Below, piece by piece: positions 1 through 12,900 of a stretch of 64,000 nt of DNA. Positions within the stretch are counted from its first letter, which is position 1. Each line of letters begins with the position of its first letter. The stretch comes from Sitta carolinensis (taxonomy: Eukaryota > Chordata > Aves > Passeriformes > Sittidae): the NCBI GenBank assembly GCA_032173965.1, contig CM063288.1, positions 20,247,501 through 20,311,500 on the forward strand, in the 5' to 3' direction. The notes below the pieces were generated by a model that ran no database searches, was not told the origin of the DNA, and saw only the letters and a list, made by a program, of their open reading frames with translations. The translations under genes were made by a program, and so were the position numbers.

Positions 1-99
1 AAGAACATTTTAAAAGAATATATCAGTTCCCACTTCTTAATAGCTACCACTAACAAAATTTTCCTGCCTTTATTTAAAAAAAAACAACGGGTAAAATGC

Positions 100-680
100 T
101 TCCATCCGCATGCCCCGCACGTCGAGCGCCCACATCCTCCAGCGTGGGATCGGCGGGGAGCCCGGCTGAGGCAGAGCTCCCGGCGCGCGGGCGGCTCCGC
201 GGCACCGGCCAGCGGCCGCTGCGGAGATTCTCACCGAGCCCCGCGCAGCGCCTGCTCCTGCCGGGTCCTCGGAGCGGTGCCTTTCCAGAGCCACAGCCGC
301 AGCACCCGCACACGGAAGGCTGACCCCGCTTCGCCCGCACCCCCCTCAGCCGGCCCGGCCCGCCCAGGGGTGGTGGCGGCGCTCCGCGGTGCGCGGCGGG
401 AGGTGAAGGCTGGGCACGCCGCGCGCTTCTGCTGGCGGAAAAACTACAGCACCCGGCGGGCTGCGGGGAAGGCGGCGCAGGGCTGGCCCCGCCTGCCGTC
501 TGCGGAAACCGACGCTGCGGTGGCCGGCGGAGCGCGGAGCGTCGTCGGGAGGCCTCGGCCTGCTTCGCCCGGGAGTCAGAGCCCGTTCGGGCCTTTTCCC
601 GCTTCTCTTCACCTCTTGCCGGGCAGGGCGGGGGCTTGAGATAAACCCGGCGCGGGCCCGATCCTGCAAAGCTGCGCGCC
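100..680. promoter_or_regulatory. CpG-island promoter of DCAF17, probably shared with divergent METTL8
   Basis: The stretch is very GC- and CpG-rich, unlike the AT-rich DNA on both sides, and it continues into DCAF17 exon 1. No TATA box is obvious. A match to the vertebrate core-promoter motif ACTAYRNNNCCCR is present at 443-455. In mammals METTL8 lies head-to-head with DCAF17, so a bidirectional promoter is the likely reading, but no METTL8 coding sequence is seen on the minus strand here. The long minus-strand open frame across the island reflects GC-rich composition and resembles no protein I recognise. The transcription start site cannot be placed from sequence. Confidence 0.75.
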
Positions 681-739
681 GTGCCGAGAGCGAAGCTGGA
701 GCGCGGGAGAAAGGCGGTCCCGCCCCGCGGGCCGAGAAT

Positions 740-902
740 ATGCCCGCAGGCGGCCTCCGGCGGCGGCAGGGCCGCTCTCCGGGCGTGCGGGGTGCACAAC
801 GTCTGCCGCCTCCTCAGCCGCAGGGCCCACGGCTTCTATGCCAGAGATGCTGGTGTGGCCCACAGGAAGAACCTGGGACTCCTCAGAAAGATCATGTGTC
901 AG
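740..902 (+). CDS. DCAF17: DCAF17 coding exon 1 (start unresolved)
   Basis: From 792 to 902 the frame reads NVCRLLSRRAHGFYARDAGV and ends IMCQ, matching the human N-terminus (NVCSRLSRRALGCFSRDAGV ... LVCQ). The donor is CAG|GTAACA at 902/903. This frame is open back to a stop at 642-644 but holds no ATG before codon 890-892. An ATG at 740 has a purine at -3 but reads in the next frame; losing one G from the GGGG run at 789-792 would connect it. A sequence error, a non-AUG start or an upstream exon are all possible. Confidence 0.8.
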
Positions 903-3900
903 GTAACAGGCTGCGTTCGGCGCTGGCTGCAGCCCTGCGCGTTCGGGCTTTCAGCCGAGGCGGCACTGTCAGCCCAAAGCCCAGGTGTTCCAGAGGTTCC
1001 CGGTCACGCTGGAGAATGAGTCTGGGGAGAGAAAAAAAGGTGCAGTTTTGATAAAAAGAGTTAGTAATGGTTAAATTTCTTTCACAAGGTTCAGACCTAG
1101 AAATGTGGAGAGGATTGTGCTGGGCAAAAACTGCAGGGGCACTTGTATATATAATAATTGTGTTAGAAATAAACTTTTATGAGATTTTATATTCCCTGTT
1201 TCCCTAAGATGGCTTCATATTTAATACTGCTCTTAAATTCTTAGTGCTTCATGTTAAATTTGAAATGAGTTCACATAATAAGATAATCGGCAGAGGTTTT
1301 CAGGTAAATGTAACCACAGTTCTCAGTGAAACTGATGTTACAGAAAAAATAGGAATTAAACCAATTACAAACTGAGGTTGTTTTGGTTTTTTTAAGTCAA
1401 AACAGTTACTGCTTCCATACAGTAGTCGATAGAAATATTTTCTAAAAGAATGTGGAAGTCAATTGACAATTATCATATATTGAATTACATTTATTGGAAG
1501 TTAGCTGAAGTGTCTGCTTATGTAACAATGGGCATGCTAGGTTTACTGAAAATAAGTACGAATTACTTGCACTTCTTTTTTCTAAGACTGGAACCTTTGT
1601 TAATGGTATAGAGCTGATATCAAAAATGCATGCAAGAAACTTTAATGTGAGCAGTTTATTTTATTAACGTTTCGGGTGCTTATTGCAAATAACAGTAAAT
1701 ACATTTTTCTGTCTTTCACACCATACACCACCAGCAGAATGGAATTAGGTGTTCAATAGATCAAGTTAATTACATACAAAAAAATTCACTGCATGTTTAT
1801 ACTCTGGGGAGTTTAGTCCTTAATTTCAAAATTCACCATGAAAGTGTAGTTGCCAGTTTTAATATGGGCAAGTTAATGACAAAACGTTCCTTACCCCTGC
1901 TGTCCATAATAGCTAATTAAAATATTCTTATTTGTTTTTTAAAAAAGACAATATTTTTTATAAAAGGTCTGCTGATTTTATTTATAAAACCAAATAAGAA
2001 TCTTTCTTGTGTATTCAACAGTAAAGTTTTCATTAATATAAGTTACTAAGTTGTAGGAGCCAAATAAAATATTTTTCAGAAGCGAAGTTCATTTACAAAC
2101 AGCCATCACTGTTAAAACTACTGTCTTTCAGGAAAGTACTAAATTCAAGAATGTTTGGACAACTCATTCTGCATCTCCTATTGCATATGAAAGAGGAAGA
2201 ATTTACATGGACAATTACCAATGCTGTATTACCAGGTAATAAATTTGCAATTATGAGGTACTGACTTACAGATTTGAGACTGAGTCTGTGTTATATTGCT
2301 AACTTTACTTATACAAATAGCTGCTGTGGAGTTTACTTGGGAACAAAAAATAAGCAGGTGATAAATCTTTGGTTTTCAGTCTTTGAATTACATTTAGATG
2401 CTGTTGTACCTTAATGTGACACCTGTTTTGGTAAAAGAAAGCCTGATCTTTCTGGTGCAGTGTAACCTCAGCTTTCAGAGCAGAAATGGAAGAGTAACGC
2501 TATTTTCTAGTCTTGCACTAAAATGCCAAATGAACAGTTTTCTGTAGTCTGGCAACTAGCACTGTGCTAAAGCGTTTGTCACCGAATCAGCCTATATAAC
2601 AAGCTTGGTACTATGTTCATTCTGTATAAAATAAGTAAATTATTCTTCATGTAAAAATACAGCCTGCAGTATGTGTTAGTTTTTGCAAATGTCTTTTGTA
2701 GATCAGTTCTCCGATCTAATGTATTCACCTGTTCCATGATCAGTGGCAGAGACACAGGATAGGAGGCAGCACATGGTAGGGTAGAGGACAGGAAATCTGT
2801 GCTCCAGCCCTTGTCCTTGCCTGTCCCTACTGTGAGGGAAGTAACATGGACTTGGAGAACTGCATTGCTGAGGAAGTTGTGGACAGAGCAGTTTTGATAG
2901 TGTCATATGATACATAAAAGACAAACTACTCTGTCAGGGTAAACCACTAAGTGTTAATTAAGTTAATTTATCACCCACAGCTGAGATCTAAATCTGCTTT
3001 TATTCCTACATTGTCGGAATGTTTTCAGTACTGGGTTAACATGTCTAACATCTTTCAGGTTTTTCTTTGTCTCATCCTCTTCCAGAGGGCAAAACTGTGC
3101 ACAGTACAAAGCTTTTATTTTGTTGTCTTTTTCCCAACTTGGAAATGAAACTCAAGATAATTTTAGTAAGGAGGTAATATAAAAGGGGATCTTTAGTGAA
3201 GGCCTTCAGAGGCAGTTATGGAAAGATGTCTGCAAAAGCCCACTCCTACAGGGATGAATACACATTTAGAGGTTTTGGGAAAGTCGCATAATTGAGGAAA
3301 AGCATGAATTAGCAGTACAAATGGGGATGCAGTTCCCCCCACCAGGTGAAGCCCCTTCTCTGGAGTCCCCCTTGAGCACTAGTTGTACTTGCCCATGAGA
3401 ATGTGTCTCGAAGAGTTGTTCTCAGCCTTGGTTCCCAGGAAGAACCAAGATGACATGGAGCCTTGAACCCTCTGGGACTTGGAGCGCTGGAATTTGTTTT
3501 GTCTTTCTGCTTAAGGAAAAGCCATGAAAAAGTACTGGGAAGACTAATTACTAATATAATAGATAACAGAGTTACAAATATATATGTGAAAAATGCAGAG
3601 TATATATAAAAGGAAAAAAGGCAAAACCCAAACGGCATCAATTTTAATTAGTAGTGGGTTTTTTTAAATATCTGAACATGACGCCACACTTTTGTTATGA
3701 AAGGCAGCATTGGAAGAACTTGAGGGGAAGGTTCCAGGATGATCATTATTGAAATATGCCTTCTTAATGTATATCACTAGAAGAAGAATGTTACTATTAA
3801 GTTTGTTACTTAAAAATAACCAACCCAAAACTAAAAACAAAAAAAGCAACCAGACCAAAAGATTTAGAGAAGGTTAGCTTTTAAATATTACAGTATATTA

Positions 3901-6900
3901 ACTATTGTTTATTAGACCTTATTTTGAGAGCAATTTCGGGTATATTTGTAAAGTAAAAGTAAGACGTTTAGATTTCTGACCTGCTGTGGAGAGTCTGGCT
4001 AATAAGTGGCTAGAAAGCAAAGGGCATGACAAGATTCACTTAGTAAGGGTTTAGATCTGAAGCGCAAGGACAAGATGACTTTGAGCAACATAAAGGATGA
4101 GAAAAAAGCACAAGAATGTGAATATGAAAAGAATTGATACTCACAAGGCTGACCACCAGGAACAAATGTTGGAGGAGCTAACCTTTGGAAGAACAGCCAA
4201 CAATGAGTTTTGCCAACCAACAATGAGCTATGCCAACCAATGATGAGCTTTTCTTTTGCAATATGTATGAGCTAATTAACAATCATATAAATGTAGCCTT
4301 CTGATCTTAATAAACTGAGACTGATTGATCATTATAGAATAGTGTCTGTCTCCCGCTGTTTATCCGACAAACTGCTTAAGGAGAAGGCAGGATTTATAAA
4401 ACTGTATGAAGTGACTTGTTGATAGAAAGTGGTCTATAAAACAGACTAATAATTAGCAATCATTTTCCTCTAGCATTGCACAACAGCCAAGACTAATTTA
4501 TCAAAAGTCAAAGTGTGCCAAGTCTGAAAAAATAGAAGATGCTTTATTATTGGAATGCCCACTGGTAAGATTACTTTTTACTAGAGCATTTTCGTGCAAA
4601 TTAACTAAATTAATAAATTAATTACTAAATTAATTTCTTTTGATGAAACATTTAGAATGGAGTTCCAAACTATTTTCTCAATGTTTTTATGGAGTTAGGT
4701 TATTAAAGGTTTGCAACATGTGCCTTATTTATATTAACTGAACATTTAGAGGTATACTTCTCTGAATTTCTCAGTAATGCATTCAAATGCTTTTTTCGTA
4801 AGCTTTCATGGAAGATTTTAAAACCAGTGCTTTTATTCTTATGCAACTAATTAATTCCTTACAAAATAATTTCTACTTATATTTTTCTTTATTTTTAAAT
4901 AAAGTATTTTTTAAATAAACTCCCAGTAGCTGGGAGTTTTAGTTTTCTTCAGGTCTGTTGACATTAAAAAAAAATAAAACAAAAAGCAGATACACTGGAG
5001 TCCCTGAAGCGACCCTGCCCAAAAAATGTTCTGCTGTTTCTACCTGATAATTACATAATTTCTCTCCTGCACCCAGTGTCCACAGAGCTTAGAAATAGTA
5101 GCTCTATCCTTGAGGTGCCTAAAACTAAAGCAGTGTAAATACCATTTGTAACAGTTACTGTTGAGTTGCCACTGAATGTCTTATTCTGAAATACTTAAAC
5201 AATTTTCTCTTTAAGATTGGTATCAATTAGATCAATAAGCAGTTAATTTTTGCAAGGTGAGGATTTTTTAAAGGCTGCCTTTTCTAGATAAGGTAACTGT
5301 CTTGCAAAAAGTGTGACAGCAGATTATTTATGTCATAGGTAATTATTTGCCACGGACATGAGCTTAGCGATACTGATCTGAGTAGCTGGAAGCTTTCCTC
5401 CTTCACTTTTTGAGGCATGTGTATTTACTTTTGTGTTCTTCTGGCTATGTCAAATGTTTTGTATCCTCCTGATACAAACTTTTTTCTAATAGCCTTTTTT
5501 TATGTAGGGTGAAATGCTACCGAGTCCATCAGATTATAAAGCTTCCCTGATAGTCTTGACAGTGCAGAACTGGCTTCTACGTCTCTCTGCTGATAGTGGA
5601 GAAGTACTGGAAAAAGTGTATCTTGCTGGTTCCTGTTGCAAATTCTTCAGGTATTAAACAACAACTAGGCTTTATGTCATTAACAGTCAGTGGTGGTATA
5701 GTGGAGAAAGAGAGTTTAATATAACTAACAGTGATTAGTACTGTAGAGGAGAAGGTGAATCACGTTATTTTAGTACCACCCTATGGCTGACAACAGGCTT
5801 GTTAATCTAGAGCATTACTTGGAGTACTGTTCCTGTGTGCTCTTACCAGTAGAAAAATGTCATCTACTTGAGTATTATGGGGTCAAATTTGTTATCAAGT
5901 TCCACAAAACCTAGCCTACTATTTGCTTTTCTCTGACAATTTTAAAGCCTTTAGTATTGCAGTGGCAACCTACCAGGAGAGGACTTTAAGAGCTGAACAA
6001 CAAACCTGATCAAACATATAAACAATATGTTTGAAGTCTAAGCTGTTTTTAATTTGCAAAGGTTCTTCTCCATAGGGTAGCTATATTTCTCTTCTAAAGC
6101 AGGGCAGTTACTGCTTCTGGTAAACTGCTTCTTCTTCTTGTTTTTCAGAAAAAAAAATTCTTTAGTCTAAAGGATAAGAAAGTGGTGATTATGAAGGGAA
6201 GGAGAAAAATTAAGATAGTGAATATTCATGCTTTCCAAAATTTTTCTCACAATCTTCTATGAAATAAGTAATTTCTAGTTCCATGGATTTCTGCACTATT
6301 GCAAACAGCAAACATCTTGAGCACCTCTTCCAAATCAAGTACTGAAGTTTGCCTGGGCACAGGCATCTTCTTAGTTATAGTTGATTATATTTAATGTGAA
6401 ATAATATATTAATAAATGTTTAAGTGACTAAGATAGGCCTTTCTTGTCACAAATAGGTATCTGAGCTGGGATACTCCTCAAGAGGTAATGATTGTAAAGT
6501 CAGCTCAGAATAAGCTCCCTGCAGCAGCACGGCAGGTAAGTGTGTTGAAAACCTCATTTTTACAACATTGATAAAAAAAAAAAAATTTAAAGCACAAAGA
6601 TTGGGACATTATACTTGGTTAGTATGGTAGAAGATAAAGGTGTCCTACCTTTAATAACTGTATTCAGTATTGTTCCTTCTCAGGCAGGAATTCAACAGAC
6701 CGTATTGTTTTATCTTGCTGTATTCCAAGTTTTGCCTCTCTCATTCATTGGAATGCTGGAAATAAACAAAAAGGTAAGTTAATTTCTCTATTAGTATGTT
6801 CTCTGTAACATAGTTCAATGCAGCTGTAGTTTAGACACTTACTGCAGAATTTCAGAAGCCATACTTACAGCTTGTAAAAGCAATTGAAACATTAATTAGC

Positions 6901-9900
6901 AGCAGTGTTCTTGTGTCTGATAGGGGCATTGGGGCAAATATTCTTTATTCTAATGACCAGAAGAGAAGATACAAATGGATTCTGTTACTGGGTTACTCTT
7001 CGATATGCAGCAGGACTTTGGCCTTTTCTTAGAGCAGTCATAAGAATTAGGGAACACTAAAGCGTTCTTACACTTCTTTTCACCTCCTTTAAGAATGACA
7101 GATGCACCTCTGACCCAGTCCTAGTAATAGTCTATGAATTCTTTATGCAGTTACAAATGTTTCACACTTTTTTTGTGACTGTAACCGAATGACAGAAGTA
7201 AATACATCTTGCTTTATCAGTCAAGAACAACCAACCTGAGTTTAGTTTCTGACCTATAAGTAAGTATATATACTTAGGAAGAAACTTTTAGCCAGATTGT
7301 AACTTTTACTGTTCTATTTTAAGTCAAGAAAGCTCTGGACACAACTTGCACATGAAACAGTACAAACATGCAAACTATGTCTTTTAGGTTCTGTGAGGTA
7401 CAGTGTCTTTTAGGGTCCTGAGCTATAAGCTGGAGTTTTAGCTGATGCTAGGTTGGGTTCAGGCTGTAATTGAAATTGGGCCTGGCAAGTGAAGGCAGGG
7501 ATTTAACTTTTTCATTTGGGCCCATGAAAGCTTGGGGGTACTGCGTATTGTTCTGTTCAAAATTAATGTTTAGGTCTGGAAAACCGTTACCAGTATCAAA
7601 GGTATTCTCATTCTGGTTAGGAATGGCATGCCAGATTCATTGTGGTCGTAGTAGGCAAAGCATGTGAAAGAGCACTTCTTTAGCTGGGTCTGTACTGATT
7701 ATTCATCAGAGAAATTGCAAAAACTGTAATGGAAGGGGCAGCATTTGGGATGTGAGAATACACCCAGCAGGAGAGGCAAGCAGTGAAGGCAGTGCCAAAC
7801 CTGGCACAGATCAGTGGAATGTAACTCTTAGAGTGGAGTTGGGTTAGTGTTAACTGCTTAAAGCCACAGAATGCGCCTCATGCATCAGCTCTGCTGAGAT
7901 GGCACATCACAACACATTCTGAGTTCAGAGTGGCTGAGGTCTCCAGGATAGAAAGGAGACTTTAGGGTTGGAAGGTTATTAGACTTTGTGTCTGAAAGAC
8001 CCTGAGACCTATGCTAACAAATGTATTGAGAAAGAGCCATAAAACTAAATGAAAGTCAAAGTCTCAGGAGAGAATATATCTTTCAGAACCAAACAGATGA
8101 CAAAATTGCTGGTAATGTTAAAATGTGTCTTACAGTTTCTGTGTTTCTTTAGTTTTTGTTTTTAAGCCTGTTTTAACTGGTTTAATTGCTTTTTCACATA
8201 GTGAGTCAGATTAAAGAAAACTACATTTTCAAGCATATCTATTAAAAAAACCTCTATCAGCTTTACATGTTAATTAAATATTAAGAATTAGTTTGTGGTG
8301 TTTGCTCAGTGATGTGTTAAGGAGTGGCACAAATGAATAGTGCATAATTGCTAAAAAAAATAAGTCAGCTTCTCATGTATATGTCTAATTCTTATTCAGA
8401 GAGAACCCTGTAGTCTGTGACAGCTGGATAGTGTAGTTTTAGTACAGCTGTGCACAGTCATAGAGTTGTGATTAGACTAGTGTTTTAATATGGGGATGAA
8501 GAAAGAACAGAAGGTCTGAAATCAGGACTTTTAGATCGAGTTGCTAGTTTTGCTAGCATGGGATGCTGAATAATAGAATCTATTCATGTATGATGATAAC
8601 CGGGTAGCATGATATGAAGATGCACTGAGAATTGATTAGAGCGTGAATCTGCTTGCAGAATATGACGAATGTAACCTCAGGTGTTACTGTAGTGCAATGG
8701 ATTAAAGAAACTCAGCAGAACAGATGAGTTACAGAAAACTTGAACTTAAACACTGATCATAGAGTTTGGTCAGAACAAAAAAAAAAGTGATTGCAAAATC
8801 GAGGACATTATGTCAGTTATTTGTGTTTTCTCTCAGTTATTTCTTCTCTAATAGAATATTTTTTGCTTCATTTTATTCCAGATTTTTGGTAATAGTGTGA
8901 CAGATGTTGCTGTTTCTAATGGAATCCTGATTGTAATGTATAGCATGGGTCTGGTCAGACTCTATAACTTCAAGGCCATTTTGGAACAGGTAATGAAATA
9001 AAGAGTTTTCATACAGTCCACTCTATTTTTGGGCAATAAATCATAAGTACTTGGGTACGTGGGTTCCTGCCTAGATCTTTTTACAGTCAGAAGATACAAA
9101 TGGATACACTATTAGAAAAATTACTTGCAGCATTACTTACAACAGTTACAGGTGGCAAAACATAAGAGATACAGGGTCAGAAAAGCACTTCTGGGGAGTT
9201 ATGTAAATATTACACCAGATGTGCTTCCCTCTACACACCTAGTCTGTAGTCATAAATGATTGTTAAGGCCAGAAACTGGTGGGCATGGGGAAGTTTGATC
9301 TCAAACAGAACTGCAGTTAGACTTGTGAGTTTATATCCTTCCAGTCAAAAATCAAGCATTAATTAAAAAATAAGACCTCAAGCAATATCTAACAAGATAA
9401 AGAATGCAGTGCTAAAGCTAAATTGTTCTGTGTTATTTTAGTTCATGGAACAACCATTTGATTTGGGACAAGAATTCAACTGGAATGGTCAGGTGGGAGT
9501 TGTTGGAAAATATCCATTTGGTCTTCCATGTAACATTAAAATAACAGGTAATTATGATCTTTGTATTGGCTTGACTGTGACTTATGTGGATTGATTGTGG
9601 CTAGTTTTACACTAAGAAAAATATTAAAATTACTGTGCTCATATTGTGCTGTAGCTGTATTTCTGGGTTTACATCATAGTAAAATGTGCTTTGCTTTACT
9701 TGAAATTACAGTAATAATTATATAGGACACACCAAGAAAACTGTTAGAGCAACTAAGCTATCTGAAAAACTATAATAAATACATGAAATGGAAGACACTT
9801 TCTGTATTTCTGAGATGCACTTGCTCTTGAGAAAGAGGAAGTATTAGGATAGCTGTTAGTAGCACCCAGAAACAGTATATGGTATGTAAGCAAAAGATGT

Positions 9901-12900
9901 GAGAATATTTAATCTAACTTGCAGAGGAAATTCAAAGACTGAATACAATTTGTGTGACTTGCGTTTTGATATTCTAGATTGTCAGAAATGTGCCAGTTTC
10001 AGTAAAATTAATTCCTGAGAAGAGAACAAATTATTAAAAACAATTCTAATGCCTGAAATCATTAACTTATAAATGTTCTGCATTATGTAATGACTTCTTT
10101 CTCTAAAAGCAAACGGTGGCTTCTGGTGGTGCACTTGAAATTAGAATTTGTTGCTAAGAACCTTAATGAATGACCAAAGCCTGAGACATCTTTTGAAATT
10201 TCTTTTCTTACTTCAAAAATACATTCTCACATGCTTACACTTGAGGCATCCAAAAAATTAATTAAAAGGTTGGTTTCACAAATACCAAAGAATGCATGCA
10301 TTTATTTATTTAATTTTGAGTGTTTCTGTATTAAATGTTTTTTTTCAGTTGACTGTCCACATAAAAAATGCCTTTTTTTCAGAGTGTCATATAATAAGAG
10401 ACAAATCAATTCAGATTTTTATAACAATGAGGGAGTACACAAGGTTAAAATACAGACTTACATAGTGAAGTTATAATGCAGTGTTTTATCAAAACAAAGC
10501 AATAGGCAGCTATATTTGATGTCTCAGTTTTTGCAAAGGGAAATCTTCACCCATTTTTTTCTCCATCTCAATCTTTGAAACCACCATTTAATGTTAGGGA
10601 CCTGTGGAAAACCTGCTGTGGGAACTTTAATTGAAAGATTTGATCTCATGGCTTATAGATCATGGTAGTTTTTAGTTTTGAGATTTAAAACCAGTGTACT
10701 GGAGAAATGATGCTGTGACATCACGGAGAGACACAACAGAGATGACAAAGTCAGATCGAGAGGAGAAAGAGAGAGATTTATTTTTTGACTTAACCTTATA
10801 TACCTTTCACAGAAAGGGACCACATTGGAAGATAGAGGTTCAACCTCTTCAATTCCACTGGTCTTGGAAAATGTCTATCAATTGTCCCTCCTACTGGAAG
10901 GAATGTCAACAATAATATTGTTTATAGGAAATCGTGAGAAACTGACTCCTAAATATATAAACAATCAGAAGGCTATAACAAACAGCAAAAGAACAAGGCG
11001 ACAGAGAAAACCTTTTTGATCTTTAATCATATTCGGGAATTTGTGGTTAGGAAGTTTTGAACCCATGGCATACATTTTTCATGCTTGCTTTTTGCAAATA
11101 GTTGCATTCCTGTGGTTTTCAAGTTGTTTTTTTTTTTTCAAGAATGAGATGGGCAAATGCTTTAGGGAGCAAGATCTTAACAGTTTCAGAGTGCAGGCTT
11201 TATTTACTATAATTTAACCTGTGTAGTTTTCTTTCTTACTTAAGTCCTAGCCTCCCTACAGAAATTGCCTGAAGAGATGGGCATTATTACACTATTGTTT
11301 TTATGCTGTGAGATACCCAAAAGAAAGTGTATAGAGATCAAAACTTACAGGCGAAGATGTACTATGCTATAGCTCTTAACTGGTGAGGAATTGATTTTGG
11401 TCACAGTGTGTGATTTTCTGAATGGCCCAGAACTTAAAACTGTAGTTTGACTTATTGTTAGATGATACACTATTTTCAGAAAAAAAATCGAAGAGAAGGG
11501 TACTTTGTAGAAACTTTTTCTTGTTGTTGTTTCTTTGGTTTTATTTGCCTTTAGAACAAGCACTTGTTAGTGCTGCCAGGAACAACTTTGTTTAGATAAA
11601 TTTGCAGAGTTTAAAGTAAGTGAACAAAGCAGCTCAACCAGCAAGACTTGGGAAAGGACTTGTAAATAATAATAAACAAGGAGGTGTTAAGCAACAAGAG
11701 CAAGGGAGATACAGTGGGAAAGATAGAGTTGAATCAGCAGCAGAATCACATTATCACAGTGGTTTAGGTGGCTATGATCTTGCAAATCTTTGCTAAATGA
11801 ACATAAGAGGAAAGGCATATTTTATAAGCAGACTCTACTACTCACTATTGATATACTATTGAGATACATTTAATTGTATCATTTATTCCACCTACCAGAA
11901 TTTTTGAGGGACCTTGATATATAAGCTTTATTTAAAAAGTTGTTTAGGTAAAATGTCACAAACTTTCTGAACTCATTTTTCATTTTCTGACAGATTTTAG
12001 CATCAGTAGGTCCTTTGCTTATGCTTCCATCTTCAACATTCTCTACATTTCCAGCAGATGCATGAGTTTTTATAGCCTATAATTTGGTATCTCTTTCACA
12101 GAAGCTCCCATTTCCTAAGTGTCACTCAAAAAGGCAAATGGGACACAGCCACTTTCTGGGTTAGGGAAGACGTCATTTCCATTGGCAGTGAACTAATTCC
12201 ATTCAATCTAAATGGCTAAATTGATGGAAACATGAACAAAGGAAGATGAGAGAAGCACTCCATAAACATAATATCTGATATCTAGACAAAGCAGGATAAG
12301 AACAAGTCAAAATTTGGATAAGACCTCTGTGACTCAAAGTCCAGATAAGAGCCTTGTTCTCCTTGCACTAATTCAGTTTCAATTTCAATTCATATTCTGC
12401 CTGTTTAAATTCCCCTTGTAATTGCAGATTTTCTCCATGTTTTGTCAGTTTTTTCTGTGGCTTTTCTGTGTACTGTTAGAAAGAGCTGATCTTCAGCCTA
12501 AAATTGATTCAGTTATAGCCGCTGTAGAAATTGCTTTAATTTAGCTAGTTGGCAGAAGTTGTAAAGTTCTGTGCAATCCATATCATTCAAAGATGCCTCT
12601 CATTTAGTAAACAGAAAACTTGTACTAATGGTCTAGTACATCTCACTAATTTATCCCAACTGAACTGAAAGGAAAACTAGATACGTTTTGCCATTAATTG
12701 CAAAGAACTATATTTTAATTGATTTTTATGAACTCAGCTACAGATTGCATCCATTCTGGTCCACACTAGTTTGTTATATTACACAAAAGGAGAAAGCAGG
12801 ATCTGAATATTCTATCTTCCTGCATTTAATTCTGTTGAGGTTGCTGCTTGCTGTTTCTAGCTATTTATCACTGTTTTTCCCAAGAGAGAAGTGACCATTT

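Noticed and set aside
74..799. 241-codon minus-strand open frame as METTL8 coding exon
   Set aside because: It does not resemble METTL8 or any protein I know; GC-rich islands lack stops. METTL8 upstream remains only an inference from synteny.
3320..3500. GC-richer stretch in DCAF17 intron 2 as an ERV gene remnant
   Set aside because: Neither strand gives recognisable retroviral motifs; left unclassified.
4917..4939. 10-bp hairpin AAACTCCCAG-TAG-CTGGGAGTTT as a terminator or microRNA
   Set aside because: Too short for a microRNA precursor, and hairpin terminators do not apply to this nuclear DNA; probably chance or simple repeat structure.
8588..8630. C/D-box snoRNA-like motifs (ATGATGA ... 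CTGA) in DCAF17 intron 6
   Set aside because: The span is too short and there is no terminal stem, so motif matches are likely chance.
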